Below are positions 6,195 through 12,455 of a stretch of DNA of 12,455 bases, one piece after another (the first letter of the stretch is position 1; every line of letters starts with the position of its first letter). The DNA lies in assembly GCA_012963655.1 (NCBI GenBank), contig DTVI01000017.1:1-12455 (forward strand). The letters are read 5' to 3'. The stretch is from Sulfurimonas sp. Its GTDB lineage: Bacteria > Campylobacterota > Campylobacteria > Campylobacterales > Sulfurimonadaceae. Both the position numbers and the translations under genes were made by a program. The notes below the pieces were generated by a model. That model searched no databases. It was not told the DNA's origin and saw only the letters and a list, made by a program, of their open reading frames with translations.

Positions 6195-7412
6195 GTGAGA
6201 AGAGTTGTAGTTACAGGTATCGGAATGATTACCGCAGTTGGAAATGATAAAGAGACCGCTTTTAAAGCAATTTGTGATGGTGTTTGTGGAATTGATCAAA
6301 TTTCATTATATGACACAGAAGGTCATGGGGTGACAATTGCTGGTGAAGTTAAAGACTTTGATCCATCTACTGTTATGGCTCCTAAAGAAGTTAAAAAAGC
6401 TGATAGATTTATTCACTTAGGTCTAAAAGCAGCTCAAGAAGCTATGGCTGATGCTAACTTACCTGATGACATTGATATGGAACGTTTTGGTATCTCTGCG
6501 GCTTCTGGTATTGGTGGTCTTCCTGTTATTGAGAAGAACTCTATTATCTTAGAAACACGTGGTCCACGTCGTTTATCTCCATTTTTCATCCCTTCAGCAT
6601 TAATCAATATGCTTGGTGGATTTGTAACAATTGAGCATGGTCTTCAAGGTCCTAACCTTTCTTGTGCAACAGCGTGTGCAGCAGGTACTCATGGTATCTC
6701 TGAAGCAGCAAAAACAATTATTTGTAATGGAGCTGAGCAGATGTTAGTAGTTGCTGCTGAGTCTGCAATTACTGGTGTTGGAATCGGTGGATTCAACGCA
6801 ATGAAAGCACTTTCAACTAGAAATGATGATCCTAAGACTGCTTCTCGTCCTTTTGACGCAGAACGTAATGGTTTTGTTATGGGTGAGGGTGGAGCTGCTC
6901 TTGTTTTAGAAGAATATGAGTCTGCTAAAAAACGTGGCGCTAGAATTTATGCTGAACTTATCGGTTTTGGAGAAAGTGGTGATGCAAATCATATCACGAC
7001 TCCAACTCTTGAAGGTCCACTTCGTGCAATGAAAGCTGCTTATAAGATGGCAGGCGAGCCAAAAGTAGATTATGTAAATGCACATGGTACTTCAACTCCT
7101 GTTAATGATAAAAACGAAACTGCAGCACTTAAAGCATTATTTGACGGAAAAGAAAACTGTCCTCCAATTTCTTCTACTAAGGGTCAAACAGGTCACTGTC
7201 TTGGCGCTGCTGGTGGAATTGAAGCGGTTGTTTCAATTATGGCTATGCGTGATGGAATTCTTCCTCCAACCATTAACCACATTAATCCTGATGAAAACTG
7301 TGATCTAGACATTATTCCTAATGCTTCTAGAAAAGCTGATCTTAATGTTGTAATGAGTAACTCGTTTGGTTTCGGTGGAACAAACGGTGTTGTAATTTTC
7401 AAAAAAATCTAA
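6195..7412 (+). CDS. fabF: 3-oxoacyl-[acyl-carrier-protein] synthase II (beta-ketoacyl-ACP synthase)
   Basis: FabF condenses malonyl-ACP with acyl-ACP to lengthen the fatty acyl chain by two carbons. The thiolase-fold enzyme shows the Cys-His-His triad: C161 in ATACAAGTH, H297 in NAHGTST and H334 in GQTGHCLGA, with the conserved K329 in STKGQ. The C-terminal SNSFGFGGTN loop (388-397) is also diagnostic. At 405 residues it is close to the 413 of E. coli FabF. The start is GTG, placed by AGGAG (6185-6189) five bases upstream and the family N-terminus MRRVVVTGIG. The ATG two bases earlier is followed directly by TGA and cannot encode this protein. accA follows after nine bases. Confidence 0.96.
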   Translation: MRRVVVTGIGMITAVGNDKETAFKAICDGVCGIDQISLYDTEGHGVTIAGEVKDFDPSTVMAPKEVKKADRFIHLGLKAAQEAMADANLPDDIDMERFGISAASGIGGLPVIEKNSIILETRGPRRLSPFFIPSALINMLGGFVTIEHGLQGPNLSCATACAAGTHGISEAAKTIICNGAEQMLVVAAESAITGVGIGGFNAMKALSTRNDDPKTASRPFDAERNGFVMGEGGAALVLEEYESAKKRGARIYAELIGFGESGDANHITTPTLEGPLRAMKAAYKMAGEPKVDYVNAHGTSTPVNDKNETAALKALFDGKENCPPISSTKGQTGHCLGAAGGIEAVVSIMAMRDGILPPTINHINPDENCDLDIIPNASRKADLNVVMSNSFGFGGTNGVVIFKKI

Positions 7413-7421
7413 AGGACTTCC

Positions 7422-8357
7422 TTGGCTACTTATTTAGGCTTTGAGCAAAAAATCAAGCAAATCCAAGAAGACATCATTTCAGCAGAGGTACGTCATGACG
7501 AACATGCTGCTGAAATCTTACAAAAAGATTTAGAAAAAGAGGTTAAAAAAACCTATTCAAATCTTTCCCCTTTTCAAGAACTTCAACTGGCACGTCATCA
7601 AGATAGACCTTATGCTATCGATTATATTAATTTACTTATGACAGATAAGTATGAAATTCATGGTGATAGACACTTTGGTGATGACCAGGCTATAGTATGT
7701 TTTCTTGGATATATTGGTACTCAACGTACTATGGTTATTGGCGAGCAAAAGGGTAGGGGTACTAAAAATAAGCTAAAGCGTAATTTTGGTATGCCTAATC
7801 CTGAAGGTTATAGAAAAGCTCTTAGAGCTGCTAAAATGGCTGAGAAGTTTGGTATTCCTGTTCTTATGCTAATAGACACTCCTGGTGCATATCCTGGTCT
7901 TGGAGCAGAAGAGCGTAACCAGTCAGAAGCTATTGCTAGAAATCTTCTTGAACTTGCTGAACTTGATACACCTACGGTTTCTATTGTAATAGGTGAGGGT
8001 GGTTCAGGTGGAGCACTTGCAATTGGTGTTGCTGACAAATTAGCCATGATGCGTTATTCTGTATTCTCAGTTATTTCACCTGAAGGTTGTTCTGCAATTC
8101 TTTGGAATGATCCTGCTAAGGTTGAAACTGCAACTAAGGCACTTAAAATCACTTCAGCTGACCTACTTAGTTTTGACTTGATTGATAATATTATTGATGA
8201 GCCATTAATTGGTGCACATAGAGATAAAGAAGGTGCAGCTAAGGCATTAGGAGATTATTTCTTAAATGCAGTAGAAGAGTTAAACTCTATGAGTTCTGAA
8301 GAACGTATGCAAAAGCGTTATGATAAACTCACTTCTCATGGAGAATTTACAGAGTAG
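7422..8357 (+). CDS. accA: Acetyl-CoA carboxylase carboxyltransferase subunit alpha
   Basis: AccA pairs with AccD to transfer carboxyl from carboxybiotin to acetyl-CoA, producing malonyl-CoA, the committed step of fatty acid synthesis. The 311-residue protein starts with a helical segment (about 1-45). It has the conserved LARHQDRP (56-63), HGDRHFGDD (80-88), GEQKGR (107-112), IDTPGAYPG (151-159) and the oxyanion-hole GEGGSGGALA (191-200), then the EGCSAILW motif (221-228). The start is TTG with AGGA (7413-7416) overlapping the fabF stop, five bases upstream, so translation is likely coupled to fabF. accD is not in the window. Identification is secure. Confidence 0.96.
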   Translation: MATYLGFEQKIKQIQEDIISAEVRHDEHAAEILQKDLEKEVKKTYSNLSPFQELQLARHQDRPYAIDYINLLMTDKYEIHGDRHFGDDQAIVCFLGYIGTQRTMVIGEQKGRGTKNKLKRNFGMPNPEGYRKALRAAKMAEKFGIPVLMLIDTPGAYPGLGAEERNQSEAIARNLLELAELDTPTVSIVIGEGGSGGALAIGVADKLAMMRYSVFSVISPEGCSAILWNDPAKVETATKALKITSADLLSFDLIDNIIDEPLIGAHRDKEGAAKALGDYFLNAVEELNSMSSEERMQKRYDKLTSHGEFTE

Positions 8358-8386
8358 ATCTCTTCTGCTTTAAAACTTTCTTTTCA

Positions 8387-8416
8387 CATAGACTTTAGTC
8401 TATGCCTTATGCAAGG
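8387..8416. terminator. Hairpins in the accA/exonuclease convergent gap, possible transcription end
   Basis: CATAGACT (8387-8394) is repeated inverted as AGTCTATG (8397-8404). It is followed at once by a second small stem, CCTT (8405-8408) with AAGG (8413-8416). Their place 29 bp after the accA stop suggests a role at the 3' end of that transcript. The flanking T-runs are not directly after the stem on either strand, so calling it an intrinsic terminator is tentative. Confidence 0.4.
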
Positions 8417-8536
8417 TCTTCTCCTATTAGCGATAAGACTCTCATTATAATAAAACACAATATATTTATAAACCTTACATCCAGAAAATTCAGTACAAAT
8501 TATTTATATACTTTTATAGTATTTATTAATCAGTCT

Positions 8537-8570
8537 CTTAAGGACACTTCCGCGTAACTTAAGCTGGAAG
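8537..8570. repeat. Interleaved inverted repeats next to the exonuclease stop
   Basis: CTTAAG occurs at 8537-8542 and 8558-8563, and CTTCC (8547-8551) pairs with GGAAG (8566-8570). The stretch contains GGACAC and CTTAAGC, which also occur in the repeats at 397 and 4893-4947 in related form. It lies just downstream of the exonuclease gene on the minus strand and could act at its mRNA end, or be a decayed REP-like piece. Confidence 0.3.
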
Positions 8571-8572
8571 GC

Positions 8573-9346
8573 TTATTCTTTTGTTTGTTTCTTAACTTCT
8601 TTTCGAAGTCTTGGTGCTTCTTTTGAGAAACGTATTAGATCTTCTACATTGATAACTTTTTTAGGTAAGGTCTGCATAGATACCTTCATTAATTCTAAGG
8701 CAGTTATTGCGTCAGATAAGGCTCTATGATGGTCTGCCTCTGTATGTAAATTGAGTGTCTTATTTAAATGCTTAAGACCATACCTTTCAGCCTTAAAACT
8801 TCGTTGAGCAAGTTCAAAGGTGCATAGTTTTCTATTGGATAAGGGTTCTAAACCAACTCTTTGCATCATGGCTGAAGTGAAATTATAATCAAACTTAACA
8901 TCATGAGCTACAAAAACACTGTCTCCTAAAAACTCTCTAAATTTGAACATTACATCTTTTAATGAAGGAGCATTAAGGGTGTCATCTAGACTAATACCTG
9001 TAAGTTTTTGGATATTCATAGGTATCTCATTACATTGGGCAAAGGACTCAAAGGTGTTTATAATCTTTCCATCTTGAAAAATAACAGCCCCAAGTTCAAT
9101 AATTGTCGCACCTGTACTAGGCTTAGACCCATTAGTTTCTATATCCATAATACAAAATTTACCATGTCTAAGGGGCTGTATAGCAGTTTTATATATAAAC
9201 TTACCCTGATGCTCATATAAGGGGGCCCCTTGTGCTTTTAGAAGTTCTAAGCTAAAGTCAGGATCTGCATATTTTTGAAGATGTTTTATAAATTTAATAC
9301 GAGGTATACCTTGCTTAGATAGAGCATTTTCAAACTTTTCTAGCAT
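8573..9346 (-). CDS. DnaQ-like 3'-5' exonuclease (DEDDh family)
   Basis: The protein has the three Exo motifs of the DEDDh family. Exo I is D68 and E70 in FCIMDIETNG, Exo II is D153 in AHDVKFDYNF, and Exo III is H207 and D212 in HHRALSDA. These four acidic residues and the histidine bind two metal ions for 3'-5' hydrolysis. The exonuclease domain spans about 62-222. The first 60 residues form a predicted helical extension of unknown role, and the lysine-rich tail (KEVKKQTKE) may touch nucleic acid. It could be the proofreading epsilon subunit of DNA polymerase III or a stand-alone nuclease; sequence alone does not decide. The ATG overlaps the trpF stop by seven bases (ATGCTAG) and has no ribosome site, so translational coupling is likely. 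Confidence 0.9.
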   Translation of the reverse strand: MLEKFENALSKQGIPRIKFIKHLQKYADPDFSLELLKAQGAPLYEHQGKFIYKTAIQPLRHGKFCIMDIETNGSKPSTGATIIELGAVIFQDGKIINTFESFAQCNEIPMNIQKLTGISLDDTLNAPSLKDVMFKFREFLGDSVFVAHDVKFDYNFTSAMMQRVGLEPLSNRKLCTFELAQRSFKAERYGLKHLNKTLNLHTEADHHRALSDAITALELMKVSMQTLPKKVINVEDLIRFSKEAPRLRKEVKKQTKE

Positions 9347-9927
9347 TTTACAGCATTTATAAAGGCAGAAACTTTTTGAGGGTCTTTAATTCCCTTAGAT
9401 ACTTCAACACCAGAACTAACGTCAAGGGCGTAAAAACCATAAGCAAGACACTCTTTAACATTATCGGTTGATAAGCCACCCGCAAGAATAATCTTAGAAC
9501 AATCAACATCTTTAAACCATTCAAGGTTCAAGCGTTTGCCCATACCGCCATAAGCCTCACAATAAGCATCTATCAGGCGATAACTAGTTTCATTTTCTTT
9601 AATGTCTTCAGGGCATTGAGCACGAACAACTTTTATATAAGGAAGTTCTAGTGCTTCACATAATTCATTTGTAACATCAAAATGAAGTTGGATAAGGGAA
9701 ATACCTGAAGTTTTTGCAATAGTATTTATGCTTTTAGCATCAAGATTAACAAAAAGACCAACCTTTTCTACAAAGGGAGGAAGCTCTGAAATTATTTTTT
9801 TAGCATTTATAGCTGAGATATAACGAGGAGAATTTTCATAAAAGACAAAGCCTAGTGCATCTGCTCCTGAAGCAATGGTAGCTAAGGCATCTTCTAAGGA
9901 AGTTATCCCGCAAATCTTTACTTTCAA
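9340..9927 (-). CDS. trpF: Phosphoribosylanthranilate isomerase
   Basis: TrpF performs the Amadori rearrangement of N-(5'-phosphoribosyl)anthranilate in tryptophan synthesis, in the cytoplasm. The 195-residue TIM barrel begins with KICGIT (4-9), in which C6 is the general base, and has the general acid at D120 in RLIDAY. Other family motifs are GFVFYENSPRYI (26-37), VGLFVN (56-61), the phosphate-binding LAGGLSTDNV (148-157) and DVSSGVE (169-175). The usual QLHG after strand 4 reads QLHF here, a small deviation. The start is TTG, overlapping the rpe stop as TTGA (9924-9927). It sits between rpe and an exonuclease rather than with other trp genes, so it is probably expressed from the rpe promoter. 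Confidence 0.95.
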   Translation of the reverse strand: MKVKICGITSLEDALATIASGADALGFVFYENSPRYISAINAKKIISELPPFVEKVGLFVNLDAKSINTIAKTSGISLIQLHFDVTNELCEALELPYIKVVRAQCPEDIKENETSYRLIDAYCEAYGGMGKRLNLEWFKDVDCSKIILAGGLSTDNVKECLAYGFYALDVSSGVEVSKGIKDPQKVSAFINAVKC

Positions 9928-10565
9928 ACTTTTAAATTCTCAATAGCAGTTTCATATGATTCATGTTTAAAGACGTAAGATCCTGCAACACAAACATCAA
10001 CACCTGCATCACGTAGCATTTCTATATTATCAGCATTTACACCACCATCTATTTCTATAAGACAGTTTGGATTAATTCTATCTCTAAGGGCAGCAAGACG
10101 TTTAATCTTTTCAACTACATTAGGGATAAATTTTTGACCACCAAAACCAGGATTAACACTCATTACAAGTACCATGTCTAAGTCTTGTAGAAGATATTCT
10201 ACAGATTCAGCGGGAGTATGTGGATTTAAAACAACACCGGGCTTAATGCCTAGTTCTCTAATATATTGAACTAAACGATGAGGATTCTTTTCTTCTTCCA
10301 TATGAAAGGTAATGTAACCTGGCTTTAAAGGTGCAAAAAGGTCTACAAAGAAGGTGTTGTTCTCAACCATAAGGTGAACATCTAGGGGCTTAGTAGCCGC
10401 CTTAGCAACAGCGCTTACAACAACAGGCCCAATAGTTAGGTTTGGTACAAAATGACCATCCATAACATCTACGTGAACAAGGTCACATCCTGCATCACAA
10501 ATGGCTTTTACATCACGCGCTAAATTGCCAAAATCGGCTGATAAGATACTTGGAGCTACAAGCAT
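9924..10565 (-). CDS. rpe: Ribulose-phosphate 3-epimerase
   Basis: Rpe interconverts ribulose 5-phosphate and xylulose 5-phosphate in the pentose phosphate pathway. The 213-residue TIM barrel has APSILSADF (4-12) and HVDVMDGHFVPN (31-42) with metal ligand H31 and catalytic D33. H64 lies in DVHLMVE, the phosphate-loop NPGFGGQKF is at 138-146, and the second catalytic D173 is in EIDGGVN. All four metal ligands expected in the family are present. ATG is preceded by AAGGA (10571-10575) at five bases. It is the first gene of an overlapping rpe-trpF-exonuclease operon with its own likely promoter at 10594-10599, and lies 181 bp downstream of groEL. Identification is secure. Confidence 0.97.
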   Translation of the reverse strand: MLVAPSILSADFGNLARDVKAICDAGCDLVHVDVMDGHFVPNLTIGPVVVSAVAKAATKPLDVHLMVENNTFFVDLFAPLKPGYITFHMEEEKNPHRLVQYIRELGIKPGVVLNPHTPAESVEYLLQDLDMVLVMSVNPGFGGQKFIPNVVEKIKRLAALRDRINPNCLIEIDGGVNADNIEMLRDAGVDVCVAGSYVFKHESYETAIENLKV

Positions 10566-10593
10566 GAAAATCCTTGAAAGTTATATTGATGAA

Positions 10594-10599
10594 ATTATA
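10594..10599 (-). promoter_or_regulatory. -10 box for the rpe-trpF-exonuclease operon
   Basis: The minus strand has a perfect TATAAT 28 bases before the rpe ATG, predicting a leader of about 20 nt that contains the AAGGA site. The -35 region does not match the consensus. It suggests the operon is not simply a read-through product of groEL. Confidence 0.5.
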
Positions 10600-10692
10600 G
10601 CGAGTGTAGGAATAAAGAGGGCTTAGAGCAAAGTATTAGCTCGAAATAAAAGATTGATAAAGAACAATCAAAAGCAAGATATGCTGTTTGAT

Positions 10693-10747
10693 AGTTCTTA
10701 ATATTTTTCCCTCTTAAGAAGGGAAAAAATGTGTTATTCTAAGAACT
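10693..10747. repeat. Two-tier inverted repeat after groEL
   Basis: An outer 8-bp stem, AGTTCTTA (10693-10700) with TAAGAACT (10740-10747), encloses an inner 9-bp stem, TTTTTCCCT (10704-10712) with AGGGAAAAA (10720-10728) and a seven-base loop. The outer arm includes a base of the groEL stop codon. On the groEL strand the T-run is in the 5' arm and the A-run in the 3' arm, opposite to an intrinsic terminator. It may protect the groEL mRNA 3' end or cause pausing. Confidence 0.55.
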
Positions 10748-12387
10748 TACATTCCCATTCCAGGCATTCCGCCCATGCCACCCATATCTGGTGCCATTGC
10801 TGCAGGATTTTCGTCTTTTGCATCAAAGATAGCAGCTTCTGTTGTAAGAAGCATTGCTGCTACTGAGGTTGCATTAGTAAGTGCAACGCGCTCAACCTTA
10901 AATGGATCAATAATCCCAGCCTTAAACATATCTACATATTCACCCGTTGCTGCATTAAAGCCTACAGTCAGACAATCAGATTTTTCTATAGTGTTAACAA
11001 CAACACCCGCATCAAAACCTGCGTTTTCAGCGATTTGCTTCATTGGTGCTTTGATAGCTCGTAGAATAATTTCTGCACCAATTTTTTGATCATGTTTTAA
11101 AGCAGATATATCAATCTTAGCTGCTGCTCGAATTAGTGCAGCACCACCACCAATAACAATACCTTCTTCAACCGCTGCTTTTGTTGCAGAAAGTGCATCA
11201 TCAACACGGTCTTTCTTTTCTTTCATTTCTGTTTCAGTAGCTGCTCCAACCTTAAGTACAGCGACACCACCAGAAAGTTTTGCAAGACGTTCTTGAAGTT
11301 TTTCTTTATCATATTCAGATGTAGTTGTGTCTAGTTGAACTTTAATTTCAGCAATTCTAGCCTTAACGCTAGCCTTGTCTCCTGCACCATCAACGATAAC
11401 AGTATTATCTTTGTCAATAACTACTCTTGAAGCTTGCCCTAGGTCTTGTATTGTTGTTGTTTCAAGTGTACGGCCTACCTCTTCAGATACAACCTGTCCC
11501 CCTGTAAGAACACCAATGTCTTGTAACATTGCCTTACGTCTGTCTCCAAAACCTGGAGCCTTAACAGCAGAAATATTTAAAACACCACGCATCTTGTTTA
11601 CAACAAGAGTAGCTAAGGCTTCCCCATCTACATCTTCTGCAATGATAAGTAAGGGACGGTTAGTTTTTTGAACTTCTTCAAGAACAGGAAGTAAGTCTTT
11701 TAGGTTTGAGATTTTAGAATCAAATAAAAGAATAAATGGTTGTTCAATCTCAGCTGTCATCTTTTCAGTGTTAGTGATGAAGTAAGGAGATAAATAACCT
11801 CTGTCAAACTGCATACCCTCAACAACTTCTAATTCATCATTAATACCCTTAGCTTCTTCAACAGTGATAACACCGTCTTGACCAACCTTGTCCATAGCTT
11901 CAGCAATCATATCACCAATAGTAGTATCTGAGTTTGCAGAAATAGAAGCTACCTGAGCAATTTCGTTTTTCCCGCCAACGCTTCTAGATGCTTTTTTTAG
12001 CTCAACTAAGATAGAAGCAGTAGCCTTATCCATTCCACGTTTAACTTCAACAGGGTTTGCACCTGCAGTGATATTACGTAAACCTTCTTGATAAATTGCA
12101 TTAGCTAAGATAGTTGCAGTTGTTGTACCATCACCAGCTTCATCAGCAGTTTTTGATGCAACTTCTTTTACAAGTTGTGCACCCATATTTTCTAATGTAT
12201 CTTTAAGCTCAATTTCTCTTGCAACAGAAACACCATCTTTAGTAAGAGTTGGTGCTCCAAAGCTTTTTTGAATTAAAACATTACGACCGCGTGGTCCCAT
12301 AGTTACTTTTACTGCGTCTGCAAGTTTTTGAACACCAGATGCTAGTTTATTTCTAGCTTGATCTGAAAAAATTATTTCTTTTGCCAT
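10747..12387 (-). CDS. groEL: 60 kDa chaperonin GroEL
   Basis: GroEL forms the cytoplasmic double-ring folding chamber that works with GroES and ATP. At 546 residues it is essentially full length (E. coli 548). The N-terminal equatorial part has VTMGPRGRNV (28-37), KDGVSVA (50-56) and the ATP-site GDGTTT (85-90, with D86 equivalent to E. coli D87). The apical domain spans about 190-375. The catalytic aspartate D397 lies in RVDDALS, followed by EEGIVIGGGAALIR (407-420). The tail is the typical Gly-Met repeat ending in GMGGMPGMGM. ATG is preceded by AAGGA (12397-12401) at nine bases. groES usually lies directly upstream; the window ends before it can be confirmed. Identification is secure. Confidence 0.99.
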   Translation of the reverse strand: MAKEIIFSDQARNKLASGVQKLADAVKVTMGPRGRNVLIQKSFGAPTLTKDGVSVAREIELKDTLENMGAQLVKEVASKTADEAGDGTTTATILANAIYQEGLRNITAGANPVEVKRGMDKATASILVELKKASRSVGGKNEIAQVASISANSDTTIGDMIAEAMDKVGQDGVITVEEAKGINDELEVVEGMQFDRGYLSPYFITNTEKMTAEIEQPFILLFDSKISNLKDLLPVLEEVQKTNRPLLIIAEDVDGEALATLVVNKMRGVLNISAVKAPGFGDRRKAMLQDIGVLTGGQVVSEEVGRTLETTTIQDLGQASRVVIDKDNTVIVDGAGDKASVKARIAEIKVQLDTTTSEYDKEKLQERLAKLSGGVAVLKVGAATETEMKEKKDRVDDALSATKAAVEEGIVIGGGAALIRAAAKIDISALKHDQKIGAEIILRAIKAPMKQIAENAGFDAGVVVNTIEKSDCLTVGFNAATGEYVDMFKAGIIDPFKVERVALTNATSVAAMLLTTEAAIFDAKDENPAAMAPDMGGMGGMPGMGM

Positions 12388-12455
12388 ATTATTGATTCCT
12401 TATTATTCTTTAATTTCTACTGATATTACTTTATTCACTAAGATTCTTCCTAAGG
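12388..12455 (-). other. groEL leader / end of an unseen upstream gene
   Basis: On the minus strand one frame is open for 16 codons from the window edge and ends in TAA TAA at 12400-12405, just before the groEL ribosome site. The residues (LGRILVNKVISVEIKE) do not resemble a GroES C-terminus and I cannot assign them; they may be non-coding. No CIRCE-type inverted repeat is present in these 68 bases. Confidence 0.25.

Noticed and set aside
8508..8522. ATACT/AGTAT stem in the accA-exonuclease gap
   Set aside because: Only five weak A/T-rich pairs; expected often in such sequence.
10775..11671. Long plus-strand open frames opposite groEL
   Set aside because: They are antisense shadows of a strongly conserved gene, with no ribosome sites and no recognisable protein features.
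1..12455. CRISPR arrays, prophage, toxin-antitoxin, restriction or other defence genes
   Set aside because: No regular direct-repeat array and no such gene is present; all sizeable frames belong to housekeeping families.

Overview
The window is a compact, AT-rich chromosomal segment from a bacterium that looks like a member of the Campylobacterota (the former Epsilonproteobacteria). I infer this from the short MurD (402 residues), from promoters with a strong or extended -10 box and a poor -35, and from the gene order. The order murD-mraY / gpmI-fabG-acpP-fabF-accA, and rpe next to a DnaQ-like exonuclease, is as I remember it from Campylobacter jejuni (unverified). The genus cannot be fixed by eye; a free-living, Sulfurimonas- or Arcobacter-like organism is plausible.

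Layout from left to right. Positions 1-186 hold the start of an exported thioredoxin-like protein on the minus strand, running off the left edge and apparently starting at ATT. Positions 194-671 hold no convincing gene, only nested inverted repeats and a palindrome. Two identical tRNA-Phe(GAA) genes follow (minus strand). Next come murD and mraY (minus strand, cell wall), which diverge from gpmI (glycolysis) across an 85-bp promoter region. gpmI is followed by a fatty-acid synthesis block on the plus strand: fabG, acpP, fabF and accA. A 215-bp convergent gap separates accA from an overlapping minus-strand operon, rpe-trpF-exonuclease. The window ends with groEL (minus strand), whose upstream partner lies off the right edge.

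How the genes work together. AccA supplies half of the carboxyltransferase that makes malonyl-CoA, AcpP carries the growing chain, FabF elongates it and FabG performs the first reduction. MraY and MurD act at the lipid I and UDP-MurNAc-dipeptide steps of peptidoglycan synthesis. Rpe and TrpF are both TIM-barrel enzymes of sugar-phosphate or tryptophan metabolism, and are translationally coupled to each other and to the exonuclease.

The coding content is ordinary housekeeping and I see no sign of a new defence, mobile or biosynthetic system. The items worth a second look are in the non-coding DNA and in start-site choice: a REP/MITE-like long hairpin in the fabG leader, mutually exclusive hairpins at 361-449, an acpP-fabF hairpin, a two-tier inverted repeat after groEL, an extended precursor stem around one tRNA-Phe, overlapping divergent -10 boxes, a probable ATT start, and an ATG-TGA start-stop on top of the fabF GTG start.
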